64,000 nt of DNA from Wuchereria bancrofti. Its lineage: Eukaryota; Nematoda; Chromadorea; Rhabditida; Onchocercidae. The stretch's first letter is position 1; the number at the start of each line of letters is the position of its first letter. The notes beneath the pieces were generated by a model. That model was not told the DNA's origin, made no database searches, and saw only the letters and a list, made by a program, of their open reading frames with translations. Below are positions 1-14,018 of this stretch, piece by piece. The position numbers and the translations under genes are program-made. The stretch is taken from the NCBI GenBank assembly GCA_005281725.1, contig SSBO01000012.1, forward strand, positions 13,384,479 through 13,448,478, read 5' to 3'.

Positions 1-87
1 AATAATAGCATGAACTTTATATATTCTATAATTTTATTAGCTTCAGACGTGATATAAAATGCTCAAAACATAAAATCTAGAAATTAC

Positions 88-3000
88 CTCAATTGCGCCA
101 TTATCTTTTAAAACACAAAGTCGATGAACATTCCTTTCAACAAGTACTGTAATCGCTGTCCACAATGAATCGTTTACTGATATTGAAACGACACGATCTT
201 TTTCAAGCTATAAAAAAGTAAAAAATAAGTAAATAATTTACAAAAATGTCAGAATTGGCAAACATTTTGAAAAAGCTGTTTTTGGATGATCCTTTTCAAC
301 ATTGAACGACTTTAAATTTCATTCAATTTTTAAAGAAATCAACCGAATTATTGTTATTATTAATAGAGATGTTTTTTGTATTCCTATATAATATTATATA
401 TATATATATATAAAGGAATAAACTGAACCCTGAAAGTATTCCGGAAAGCTAGTGCTTCTTCAACCGTTACATCAAGCTCATCAATTTTATCCTCTAACGC
501 TACACCAATCGCATCGAATCGTGAATACATATCCACAACCCGGAATGTATTATGCTCCACAACTGGGACACCGCTGACACCTTTATTTAGTAATATATCA
601 AGACATAAAATTAAAGATGTATCCGGATAGACCTGAAATGTAAGGTAAATTATAGGTTATGAACCTAATATCTCTCAAGCATTTATTTATCCAATATAAT
701 TACTTCACTTCGATATAAAGTTCCTACACCCACTAGTAAAACTGTGGTAATTTCTAATTCTGCTGATTTCTTGGAATGATACTCACGATCAATTGAATAA
801 TATGGATCATCAACATATGGCTCATTCTGGTTCACTCTACAACAATATGGTTCATTCTTCAGCCTATCTATGATAGCGTCCGCTACGACAGTTATTTAGT
901 ACAAAGTTTCATAAATTTAGCTTAGAAACTATTTTCTAAATCAGTAGATTTTTTCCATCATCAAATCTTTTTATTTTGATGAAGAATTTTTGAGAAAAAA
1001 AACCATTAAAAACAAGACAAAAAAAAAAACTTCATGTTAATTTGTCAAATAAAAACAAACAACTAACTTTTTTTTAAGTTAAATCTATTCCATTTCTTGT
1101 TCAAATGGATGTTTTCTTTTTTTTTTCCGAAAAATATATTTACTTCATAGAGTTTAGAAACTATTTCAAATACTTACTACACGTATGCCATCATATGTGC
1201 CAACACCAAGCTCTTTACAGGTTTTATTATGATAACCAGGAATGTAAAGTGATTGACCCTAGAAAAAATAAAGAAAATATGACCAGTAAAGGATAAATAA
1301 CAATAATTGGAAACAAAATGAACACTGACTATAACCAAATAATACAATACTAACACTTTTTGCTAGGACCGATATTATGGAAGGTATTTGTCTCTTATGC
1401 TCAACACATTTCTTAGTAGCTCTTCTAGCCGAATTAAAGATTATTTAATTCTCCAAACAAAGTTCACTTAGATTTACCAACTTAGCAGTAAAAATTGCCT
1501 CAAATTTAGTCTCTTTCTACATTAAATAACATCAAGTTGGCATCCAATCTTGATAAGACATCTACATAAAAATTTGAAGGAAAATAAAGACGGTCGATAA
1601 ATAATAATACAATACAATAAACAAATAACTTACGAAAAGCCATAGAAATTTTAGAATTCGTTTATGGGTCAAAATGAACAATGGACTTCCATCACTTGGA
1701 TCTAACACTGGCAAACGATGTATATGTTGTTTACTGAGTAAAAAAGCCGCTTTCAATAAACTGAAATTAACAGACAATGAAGCAATGACTTAAGTATAAC
1801 GTATCCTAGAAATAATAAAATATAAAGAATTGTAGGGAATTATAGAACTGTTTTGAAAATTGATTCGATAAGGAATCTTACCCATAAATAATTCTAGAAA
1901 ATAAATATCTCACATTTGAATCCTGAAGATGGGATAAATTGAGAAACTATTTGTTCGAAATTTTATGAGAGATATTTTTCGTAAAATTTTAAATTGCCCC
2001 GAAAACCAATTTTCAAATTTAAAAGCTTCTCACAAAAACAAACCCACTTTATTTGGTAATAATAAGAGGGTTTGTTTTGATAAATACGTATACCTTTCTT
2101 CTGCAGTTATTGATACAAGATCCATTAATTTCCCTTCACGGCATACCAAATCTATATAAAAAAATAAAAAAGAAAAACGAAAAATTTCCGGCAAATACAC
2201 AAAACCAATGAATTAATATTACTTGTTTACATTTTAGAAATGGTTTTTTCTCAGCAATGCAAATTATGCTTTCATCCGGAAAGATCAATTTAGAAAGAAT
2301 TAAAAATGAAATAAAAACCTCGATATTCGGATATGGTAAGGGTTCCGATGTCTTGATTTGGTGTATTTATTATAGCATCCGCTACTTCTTCTATTATTTT
2401 CTTTTCATTCTGACATTTATCATTCAATGTATTGATTTCTTGCTTCTCCACATTTGATATTTCTGATTCTTTTAGCTTATCATTCATTTCTAAATTCGTA
2501 TTTTTATCTATATCTTCCTTAATTATTGCAGAATTTTTCTCTCCCTCGCACACAGCTCCTTTTTGCTCATCTTTCCTTTCTTTTTTCATCCTGAAAAGAA
2601 AAAATAATAAAGAATAACAAACAAAAAAAAAGTACCCGGAAAAGTATATCATGATAGAATTTCATATTTTTGTAATTGACCCTATTCAGCTATATGCTCA
2701 GAGATGAAATCTCAAAATATAGCAAACTTAACCTAATAGTTTTAGCTTTAAATAATAACCACACTAACCACGCACTTTTTTTTGGATTAAATATGATTTA
2801 TCCTGAAATAGTGAGATAGAGCTAAAGAGTCATCGTTACTGTCGCTAGTTAAGTTTGCCGCAATATTTTGAAGATTAGTGTGAGATTTAAAATCTCAAAT
2901 ACTGAAAAAGTTTACTTGTGTAGCAACAAAAGGACTCGGATAAAATCTGTCACAGATAATATACCAACAATTGCATTATTTTTAGCTGAATCCGATAGCA

Positions 3001-6000
3001 ATACATGTCGTGTATCTGTGAATCAATTATTCATAAATATTATTTTAACAATTATTTACTCAGAGTAGAAGGTAAATTCATTTTCAATCTAAATTAAAGA
3101 GAAGTGAGGTGAAATTTTTTTAGAAATTATTTTTGGCATCCAACATTTCAGGAAAAGAAAATTTAAACTTTGACGAACAAACGAAACTTCATAAATAAAA
3201 AAATTAAACAATAATTTAGGTAGGTTTCAATTCGCATGAAACTAATTATTCAGATAAGGAGTCAGATCATAATTTAGATGTAATGGGAGCCGGTGTAAAT
3301 AATTTATAAAAGTAACATGTATAAAATTTAATCATATAACAATGTTCCGTTATAGTAATGATTAAATTTAATAAATCTAAACAAACAGATAAACTATAAA
3401 AATAAAACAGTCCATTTCCAAAATTCTCACAAATCATTATCCAATTTAAAACTTACTCTGATATATAAGACCATTAAACGCTTTTTTGAGTTGCAACTTA
3501 GTGTCGAAAACAACCATTTTAGAACTTGTTGGCATTGCTTCATAGCAAGCATTAAATTGCATCAAATGAACATAATTTAATTTCGAATCTGAACTATTCT
3601 GCATATTTGAACTGTGTTGCGAATTGCCGACCGTTGATGAGGCGTCAGTTTCCCGATAAGTTGAACTAAATCTGAAGAAAAAAAACAATTTAAAATATGA
3701 TTTAAAAGGCCTTACATCCGAAAATTACTAAAATTGTCTTTTTTGGCAGTTGTCAAAAATTAAAATTCAAATTTTCGATTACTTTGTGTACATAAGTTCA
3801 AAAATTTTCTTAATCTCAGCAATAAATAATGCTATAGTATAAGTGAAGCAGATATTGAAAAACTGACTTCCTATTATGAATACAAAAAAACAAAACAAAA
3901 AAAAAGAAACAAATAAATGGAAATAATAATAAAACGTTTCTTTCTATTTCTATTTGCTACCTTCTAGAAATCATAAATAAACAACAGAATGATTATTTTT
4001 CTATTACGTATTTATATTTTTTCCTTTCTCTTTATCCAAATTACCATATTCCTATTTAAATCACTAAAATTATCATTCTGTTATCAATGCTATAACAATT
4101 ATAAACATAAAAGATTTGATCCTAGTGAAGTTAAACTATTTGTAGTATAAAAATGATTTATACGATGAATAAATATGTAATTATTGTTATATCGCTGAAT
4201 ATTCCTGGTAAATATATAATACATACTCTAATTTATAATCTAACTTCCCAATTTATAATAGTAATAATATAAAGCATAGAAAAAAATCAAAAACAAAGAG
4301 AGTTGTTTTCAAAATGAAAATGTTTAGACAGTAGGAAGAGAAAATTCATAGACAAGCTCTATAGCAATAGATCGATACGCATTGTTTTGGAAACAGCAAA
4401 TCAGTGAGCGATCATAAATTGAAACAGCTGAAGAGAAAAAAAAAACACTCTAAAATTTTATCTAATACAAACAAACAAAGTAACTAACTTGAAGAATTCA
4501 TTAGTAACCTGAAACCTTATTATTTGTTTTAATTTTATTAAATAATTACATAGGATATTTAGTTTTGAGCTAATTCTTGAACATTTGTCTTCTTTTAGAA
4601 ATACAATGCATAATATTTCACTTATATCTATTGAAATACTTCAACTAGATAGTAAAATAAATAATAATTTAAATAAATTAAAATTAACAAAAGTTTCAAG
4701 CATAATAACAGCCATAAAGCTAGGATCTGAGCAAATTTGATTCAAATAATACTAATTGAATGCAAAAATTGAGAAGTGAAAATGTAGCAAAAAAAAATGA
4801 AATTTACTCAAGACTTAGTACAATGTATTTATATGGAAAACTTCTTTTTATATGGAATTCCAGCAAGTCGAAATATAATTAAGAGTATATTCCAGACAAC
4901 TTACAAATTTATCAAACACTTCCAGAAATTTAGAAAATCATATGACTGATGACTTAAAAAATTTCTGGCTCCTACTTTATGCTTGTTAAATGACAAATAT
5001 TCATACACAATTACTATAAGAAAATAATAACTGAAATTGCAAATATTATTCTATTCACTCTCACATTGTTATTCACAAATAGCTGTGTGATAACAATCTG
5101 TGATAACAATCAAAACAGTAACAAATACACATATTTGTAATGGATAAAACTAACTCAATATTTAAGATTCAACAATGATTACATCGGATAAATTACGTTA
5201 AAAATTACAAATAAAAGAGATTATTGTTAACAACTGTTCAAATTATTTCCATTAATTGTTGTAGTAAGCAAAGAGTATACAGTGGAAAAAAATGTCCACA
5301 AAATATTTGAAGTATGATATCCAGTAAATACAAAGAGTAAACGATCACACTGTATCAATAACTAAAAGTGAGGTAAACATCAGATAAGATACATAATTCG
5401 AATCTGATGTTAACGCAAAACAATTAAAATAAAATATTCTGGAAAAGACATTCCAGTTTTTTTTATTCAACAAATATGCTTGCTAAAGCTTTCGTTTCAC
5501 ATATATTTATTATAATAATTAATAATAATCAACAACTAATAATAATAATAGTAAGTAAACAATAATAATGATAATAATAAATAATAATAGCTTCGTTGTA
5601 AAATCATATTGATTTAATCTGATAGAGTCAACATACTATAGCTTAATTTATCCTTCAAATTCAACACTATCAATCCTATTTTTATCTTTCAATGTGCTAG
5701 AATATCCATTATCAAAATATTAAAAAAAGAAAGGAAAAGAAAAAGTAAAGTAAATATTAGGAAAACTCTATTTTTTCTAAGTTTTCATATATAAAAGAAT
5801 AATTTTTAGAACTGCATTTATTGTACCATACAACTTTTACTTCTTTTCAAATCTAACTAATCATTTTGCTCCATTTTAAAATTTATTTCCTCATTTCACT
5901 TTTTTTTTTCATAATGCTATCATTTGAATGGGATAATGCTATGCTAATCCGTAATAAATCAGCAACGATACTCAGCCATAACTAAACGAAATAAACGTAC

Positions 6001-8395
6001 ACAAAAATTGACAAAAATTCCCAAAAACTACTATTTGCAATAATTTTGTTTTTTTTTTTTTCATCACTTTTTATCTCTTCTTCTCATCATCACTTCACTT
6101 TTTTCCTTAGTTTAGCAAATCTACTTTACCTAGCCAATAAAATAAAAAAAAAAGAAAAAATTGGTAGGATCACTAGTGATATACTTTTTAGCTCTTTTCT
6201 ATTTCGATTTCTTACTTTGTTACATACGGATTCTAAAAAGTTTCTCGTATATTCTAGAAAATCTTACAAAATCCACAGATGATAGTCTTATTTCTCGATT
6301 ACATTACTAATAACCTGTTCGTAGGTTATCAGTAATGTGATTGGATAATAAGAATATAATTTTTGAAATTTCTCTTCCTTTTACTACTATTTTAATCTTT
6401 TTCTCTCACTATGTAAATACTGATACATATATATATATTTCGTAAATAATTTATCTACTCTTCGTAAATATCATTTACAGCTAAACCTATGAGAAAATGC
6501 AGAAATTTCATTTTCTATCTCATTTCATTTAATATCCTTGCAAAAAAAGAAAATTTATTATTTAAAATTTCTTCGGAAAATTCAAATGTTGAATTTTTGC
6601 TAATATGAAAATAGCAAATAATAAGATTTTTCTAATAAAAAAAAAGACGAAGAAATACAAAGTTAATCTTAATCATATTTCTGCTTGAATTATTTCTTTT
6701 CACCTCATTTGTTCAAACAATTAATAAAAATAAACGAAGTTAAATTCCTGAAGCTTATACAACATTATATAATGCAATGATGGAATAAAAATATTAAATT
6801 ACGTAGTTGTTGAAAGGACAGAAGAAGAGGTTTAAAAGATTAACAAAATATTTAAAATACAAGAAGCAGGATAAATTTTTATGCATTACTAGAAAAAAAA
6901 AGTGCCAGTAACTTCATAAATGATTGTTATTTTTGCAAATGAAAAACTAGTTTTCTATCGATACTAAACTTATTAAATTTTCTAGATGATCTCTGAACAA
7001 TAAAACATTCCAAAAATTGATAATTAAAATGGGATTGATGTCAACAAAAAAAAGAAAAAAAAGAGAAAATGCAAACAACTACTAAATTACCTCACGGTAT
7101 TTGAAGGGACATTTCGATGTGATGAAGAATTTCGAAGCTGAATAACATTCACCTTCTCCTGTACTGATTTCGAAACAACAGAACTGAAAATTAATTTTAC
7201 AGTTAAATATTTGGGCACAAAATATACTGCTAATAATTATAATTCTATAATATTACATTTGCAATAAATGAAAACAAATTAGCATACAAATTAATATAAT
7301 TGAAATTCATTTTGTTTTGTTTTCAGCATTAAATAATTTGACAATAAGTGAATTGAAGCATAAAATGTATATTACGAAACAATAAAGCATTAATTTTACA
7401 AAACAATTTATGAAACAAAACAGTCATGGTTAAAACAGGACTTTTTTTTTGACCGAAACTGCAACTTAAGTTGACTGGAATATTCAAAATTTATAAAATA
7501 AGCAAAATTCAGAAAAGAAGATTTAAAATTTAGAATGAAAATGATTGCACACAAAATATAAGAAATAGTTATCCTTAAAAGCATCATCATTACAATCTAT
7601 TATACTGAAGCAAACGATTTACGTGATTCAGATGAGGAAGCAAAGTGATAAATCCAACAAGTCCTAAAGAGATATGCACCAATCCCAAGAAATTCAGCAA
7701 ATAATTTGAAAACAAAAAGATGAGAAATGTAAGCTGAGACAAATGGCAATCGATTCTTGAAATAGTAATAATCCTGTCAGCAGCATTTCATCTATTTGAA
7801 TAGAACAACATAACGGGATCAAGTTGAAGCAATAAAATCTTCAAAAAATGTTTACATGTCAACCATCAGCCAACCAACCAACCAACCAATCATACACAGA
7901 AACATTACTTTCTTTATTTGAAACAAATATAGTATTCCATAATTAACAACAATACCTTTCATTATCACTAGTATCCTTTCGAAAAGCACTCAATCTTCGT
8001 CGCAAGGTACGTCCCATTGAGTTAGTCCATGTTCTCGAACCTGATGCTGCATTTTTTGCATCATTATCATCCACCTCTTCATTATTCTTCTCGGCATCAA
8101 GTTCAATTTTTGTGAAACTTGCGCTCTTCCTGAAATATAAATCATACAAAAAAAAAAAAATCTTTTTTCATTTCAGTCTCTCTAAAATCTAATTTTTTCA
8201 TCTTTTTTTTCTTTCCTCTTCTTTTTTTTAGACAAAACTTTTTCCTAAACTAATGCATTACTCTTAAGTGGTACTGTCGTATAACATTAATATATTTTTT
8301 ATTTAGTACATTACAAATAACTAAAGCTTCTAATTTCATTTTTAAAAGTGGTCAATATCAGTAAAAAAAAAATTAACTTACCTGAGAAAATTCAT
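88..8395 (-). CDS. AMP-activated protein kinase gamma subunit, 3' end off the left edge
   Basis: This is the nucleotide-sensing regulatory subunit of the cytosolic AMPK heterotrimer. The phase-consistent exons in transcript order are 8395-8382, 8129-7956, 7183-7091, 3671-3457, 3015-2916, 2590-2319, 2151-2094, 1760-1634, 1258-1178, 632-429 and 207-88, giving 486 codons before the edge. CBS1 has PTSSKMVVFDTKLQLKKAF and VGILSVTDFI. CBS2 has HIHRLPVLDP and ILTHKRILKFL. CBS3 has GVSGVPVVE and VVDMYSRFDAI. CBS4 has NVHRLCVL. The Arg, His, Lys and Asp residues that bind adenine nucleotides in mammalian gamma1 are kept in the parts visible; the final CBS4 strand lies beyond position 1. Unusual parts are a Ser-rich N-terminal extension of about 120 residues and a charged insert of about 80 residues between CBS1 and CBS2. 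The 3.4 kb intron at 3672-7090 holds only a hairpin. Family identity is near certain; the paralogue is not assigned. Confidence 0.93.
6301..6338. repeat. 38-nt hairpin in an AMPK gamma intron
   Basis: Two 16-nt arms (ACATTACTAATAACCT and AGGTTATCAGTAATGT) pair with a single mismatch around a 6-nt loop (GTTCGT). The hairpin lies in the large third intron of the gamma subunit gene. No known family was recognised; it may be a remnant of a small inverted-repeat element. Confidence 0.6.
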
Positions 8396-8719
8396 TTAGT
8401 TTTACTAATTTTTTAAAAAAATCCAGAACGAAAACATTTACACTTATTAATCATTAAATGCGATTTAGCAATAATTAGACCAAAAAAAAAAAAATAGAAA
8501 GATCAAATGACTTGCCATATATACTACTTTCTTAAGGAAAACAACAAAATGTTTTCGTTTAGGATTACTTCACTGATAATTACCATATCAGTTTCAACCT
8601 TATCATAGAATAAGAAAAAAGATCATATATTATGAAAATTCTTTTACCTATAAATCACTACACAACCTCTAGTTATCACTTATAAATTTTTGATATTTTG
8701 TAAAAAATTTTGAAACAAC

Positions 8720-8772
8720 CTCCGAAAAATCCGGTGCTTCAACTGACCCATTGATGTACGACGATGTGACAT
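8720..8772 (-). CDS. candidate alternative first exon of AMPK gamma
   Basis: An ATG at 8772 opens MSHRRTSMGQLKHRIFR and ends with two spare bases (AG) before a GT. This leaves the same phase as the proximal first exon, so it would join in frame to the exon starting at 8129. The donor, AG|GTTGTT, is weak. The stretch is visibly less AT-rich than its surroundings. The exon is an inference from phase and base composition. Confidence 0.4.
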
Positions 8773-9809
8773 AATTAATCAATCCTTATCGATAATTCGA
8801 ATTTCCGACAACACACAAAAAATATCACTTCAAATGACTGCAATATAAAAAAAAACAATTTTGCTGATTTATTCTTATCATATTATTTCACGAATTGTAA
8901 AGGTCAAAGAACAAATATAAAATATTGATATAAATTGGTCGCATAATAACGGATAAATATGCATAATTAAGCAAAACAATCAATATTTCAGATGAATTAA
9001 GTTAATAATGAATAAATGCTAATTAATGATTAATATAGTTAGCATTTTTTTTAATCGAAAATTACGAATGATGTAATATTTGATGATCAATGATCATATG
9101 GATATTAAACTTATAGCAAATTTTTAATTATATGACATAATTATGAAAATTTGACAAAGGAAGAAGAAAAGAGAGACAAAAAGAAAAATATATAATAGTG
9201 TATGCAATATGTCAATGTACGCATGTATACGTATGCCATAATTTAGAAATGAGGAAGGAAATATAATTATGGTGGATTAGTCATTCTTATCCATTTCATT
9301 TTATTCCTTCTTTCTTTTTCCTTCCTTCCTTCGTCTTTCTTTTCTTTTGATTCAAAAAAAAAAAAAACAAAAATTACATTCTTTCTCTTCCCTATTCAAA
9401 ATTTTGCAATCTCTTAATTGATCTGGAATGAAATGAGAAAAGATTTTATACTTTCCTGTTGTCCTTACCTATCTTTCTCTCTCTGTCTTCCCCTCTCTCT
9501 CCTTCTCCATCCTTTTCCCTTTATTAACAAAACAATATATTATTGTTGAAAGAGCTGCAAAAACAAATCGATTATATAAAGATCAGCTTAGGTCTATCGT
9601 ACCAGGAAAACAAATGATACCAAAATATTTTAAAAAAAAATTTTTCTTCCTCTTTGATTTCCCGTAAAAACTTCTTTTTATCTCCCTCCTTTTTTTTGTG
9701 ACTATTTAATTTTAATGTATCATTTCATAATTTTGTTATGAAAAAGGTACTAAATTTATCATAAAAAATAAAAATTCGGTTAGTCATATAAGAATTTATA
9801 AAAACTTAC

Positions 9810-9835
9810 GGATTTTTCAGCATTGCCTGTTTCAT
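9810..9835 (-). CDS. candidate distal first exon of AMPK gamma
   Basis: An ATG at 9835 encodes MKQAMLKN plus two bases (CC), followed by a strong donor GTAAGT. Spliced to 8129 it gives an in-frame MLKNPKSASF junction. Together with the starts at 8395 and 8772 it suggests several promoters giving isoforms that differ only at the extreme N-terminus. The strong donor and matching phase are the only evidence. Confidence 0.45.
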
Positions 9836-12800
9836 CGTCTTCCAATGTTTATCTTCACTTTCTCTCTTTTTCTTTCTTTCTCTCTCCCTCTCTCCGTTTT
9901 TCAAAGTAACCTTAATTAACCAACATTTTTTTGATTATTTAATAATAGGTATCAACGATAACCTCTAACAAAATTCCTAAATTAGCTTTCGATTGCTATT
10001 CTTTATGAGTAAAAAAATGTCCTCAAAAAAAAAAGAAAAAATTGCAATGATAAGAAAGACAAGTAAGATGTAATCACTAACAAGTTTAAACAAAAAACAT
10101 CTTATCAATCATTAAAAATTTTATTTTAAAAAGATGACTCATTAATTAGTAACTAGTAACAATAATCAATATCATATGAAAATATAAAAAAAATCCAAAT
10201 GAAATAAAATAATTAACCTCACATAATAAATATAGCATACGATTAATACATATATAAATATAAGTTCGAAAAAAAAAAAAAGAAAAAGCGTCAATTTTGT
10301 TATTACTAGCTAAAACACATCACAAACATTCATATTTTATATTTCATTCTAAAAGAAAAATCAATATTATAAAGTGAAATCTTATAAATGAATAGAAAAA
10401 GAGAAGGAAGAAAAAAAAAAACTTCAATTCTAGCTTATTAGAATAGAAAATTTAATTCATTTACGGAATAAAGAATAAATTGAATTGATTTTTAATTATA
10501 AATGAAGGAATAATCAAAATTAATTCTCTGACTACGAATATATAAAATGGAAAAAAGAAATCGATTACTGATAGTACATCTTCGAACCATATAGGTATTA
10601 AATCTCAAGAAGTTACTTTTCGAATTGAACATGAACCTATTGTTAAGTCATATCTTACAGGCATACATTGAATACACGTACACACGTAAGCGTACACGTA
10701 CGTACGTGTGTAGAATTTATATAAAACAAATAAATAGACAAACAAAACATCTAATATTTACAGAAAAAGCAAAAAAAGTGCAAAATGAATGAAATGTTCA
10801 CATTCATTCTCACTCCATTGCTAATTTTAATAGATAAGAGAAAGACAGAATGAACGAAAAAGAGAGAGAGAGAAAAGGAATGGGGTGAAAGTGGAAGAAG
10901 TAGGAAGAGAGAGAGGGAAGAAAGAAAGAAAGGAAGAAAGAAGGATGAATAGAAAATAAAAGGAAACATGTTTTGTTATCTTCTATTCCAGTATTATCTT
11001 CTCAGTTTTTCTCTAACCTTTCTTATTCTACTTATATTCTAACACTCTCTTCATTTATCATCAATCTTAACCATCTGATACAATGAATTGTTTATTGCAT
11101 TTTTTTATTCTCTCTCAACATCATATTTCCATGCAGTCTTTTCAATAAATTCTTTTTTTTTCTTCTCTTCATATTATCTCCTAAAATTATCAAATTATTT
11201 TGTACAGTTTTATTTTTCTCTTTCAGACATTTCCATATATGTTATATATGCTTTCTTTCTTATATTTTAAAATTACTTAAATTAAGCCTTATTTGTTATG
11301 ATTACTTTTCATTATTCCACGCTTTCTCCTTTTCTTTTTCTCTTTCTTCCTCTCTGTCTTTCTCTCTCTCCCTGCTCATTCTTTCTTAAAATTTACCGTT
11401 TTATTCTACCAAATAATCACAACGATTATCAGAATAAAATGACAAAATGTTATCATCCTTTTCCTAACATTACATTGATTTTTTCTTGTTTATAATTATA
11501 TTCTTTCTTATAATAAAAATAACTTTTAAAAATATTTTTAAATTATTGTTAAATTCAAAGAAAAAAGAGAATCAAAAAACTAAAAAATAAAAACCAATCA
11601 TAAAAATCAATGAAATGCACATAAGTTTGCAAAGAAAACAATTATTTAAAATAAGGAACAAAAAGAAAAAGGATGAAAAGTAACAAAAAAAAAAAACGGA
11701 AAAAATATGTCAAAAGTTTAACAAATTAAAAAAAGAGAAAATAAATGAATTAGTGTGTTAATTAGGATGAAACGAATTGAATACACATATCGATGCTTTC
11801 ATGTAAAATTCATTTTTTTTCTTCTTTTTCTCTCTCTATTTTTACATCGTTTTAATGTATCATTCATTTATCACTAAAGTATATTTACTTTTCTTCTATT
11901 CTTTTTTTTTCTACCGTTCTTTCTTCTCTTTCTCTTCTTTCTTTTCATTTCTTTTTAATTTTGTTTGAAACTTTTATCAGATATTTCATAGCACTAATAA
12001 AAACAGCAGGAATAAACCATGCGAAATAATTAATTTTATTTGATAATAAAAAAGAAAAAAAGAAAAAACAAATAAATAAATAATAATTGAATATCATGAG
12101 AAATATTTTTTGAATTTTTAGTGAAAAAAGATAATAATATAAAAGATAATTGTATTAAATTAAGAAAAATATCAGAAGGAGAAAGAGAGAGAGAAAAAAA
12201 AAGAGAAAAATAAAAGGAAAAAAAAAGAAGTGAATTATTTTATAATAAACAATCATAAATTTTTTTCCTTTGTTTTTGTTTTAAACATCGTTTATATGAG
12301 TATAAATAATTGCTGAAGAAAAATAAATGAGATGGAAAAGAGAAAGAATATCAAAAATTATTTACCATATAATTTCACTCTTTTAACCATTAATTATTTC
12401 AAATATTTTCTCATTATATTTGCTAATGTTAATAAAATATATATTAGATATTTAAATATTATCAACTTTATTAGAAATGTTAAATTCATTAGAAGTATTA
12501 AATGTTTTAAAAAATTATATAACTATGATGCATATACTATGTGCAAATTAGATTTTAAATTGTAAAGTAGAATTTGAGTAAAGTAAATGAGTATGAATAC
12601 GAAGAATGAATGTGTAAAAAATAAAGAATAAAGAATGAAGAAATGAGTATGAGTAAAGAAATGGTTTGAAATTTGATACATATGGATAAAAATTTCATTA
12701 TCGAATTCTTCATTTTAACAACTTATTTTTTATTATTTATTTTTTTAAGAAAAAAGGAAAAAAAAAACATAAACAGCTGTTGAGTTTAGCTTTTTAAAAT

Positions 12801-13816
12801 GAAGCAAAAATATTTGCGAGAAAAAAAAAACTGAGAAAGTATTACTTCAGTTGTTAACAAAAAGATATAAACAATGTTTTCGTGGATTTTTGAAATATCA
12901 TTTAACTTCATTTATCTTAATTAAATAGAGCAAAGGTTTTACATGATGAAAGACGAAATTAAAATGATGAGATTAATTTTCAAAATAAACACGATAGTTG
13001 TTCAAACTGGAATGATACAATGATTTTAAAATCGTATCTTATTTTCTGGTCACGAAAAAAAAGAAAAAGGGAAAGAAAGGAAGATAATATTTATATTTGT
13101 ATTAACTACTTTGCTTAGTTAAACGTTTTAGTAGAATTTTCTTTTGCCTTAATTTTTAATAGAAATTTTTCCTTTTGACTTCTAACTCAAATTTTTAAGT
13201 ATAAGTGAATTCTGCTGAAAAAATGAAATATTTATTAGCAAATTGAATTTATTTATCCAGCATGACAAATATAAAAACGCAAATAAATTATTTCAAATAA
13301 ACTAAAATTAAAAAGAACAGAGAAAAAGAAAAAAGACAAACTTTTTAATCAAGAAATGATGATGGAAAAAAGTATAGTTTTTGAGATAAATTTATTTGTA
13401 TTAATTTGGTGACCAAGTTGATGACATGTTACGACACTTATAAAATGAGAAAAAAAATTGAAAAAAAGGTTTAATTTTCGGAAGATGCTCGATTACAAGA
13501 CAAATAAAAACTAAATATAAAATTTCTGAAAAAAAATTTGAAAATTAAAACATAAAATTTTCGCTTTCTCTCACATACGAACACACATACACACATTACA
13601 GTATGACAATTATAGTTATTGATGTACATAAGATTAGCTATGCTAATAAATGATAAAACTTTTGTTGAATGACTGACTGAAAGAACAAAAAGGAAAGAAA
13701 AAAACTTTTTTGATGATGTGATGTGGTTCCACAAATGCTATTTAACAATGCATAGACAAATTTGATTTCAATGCTGTTTAAAGAAAAGAATAACAAATGA
13801 ATGATGAGATGATGAC

Positions 13817-13817
13817 G

Positions 13818-13894
<77 letters not shown>

Positions 13895-14018
13895 TAATAA
13901 TAAATAATAATAATAAATAATAATAAATAATAATAATAATAAATAATAATAATAAATAATAATAATAAATAATAATAATAATAATAATAATAACGATAAT
14001 AATAATAATAATAATAAT
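13817..14018. repeat. (TAA)n microsatellite
   Basis: About 200 bp of ATA/TAA trinucleotide repeat, interrupted at intervals by four-base TAAA steps and one CGA. It creates long artificial poly-Tyr/Leu/Ile open frames on the minus strand that are not genes. Confidence 0.97.
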
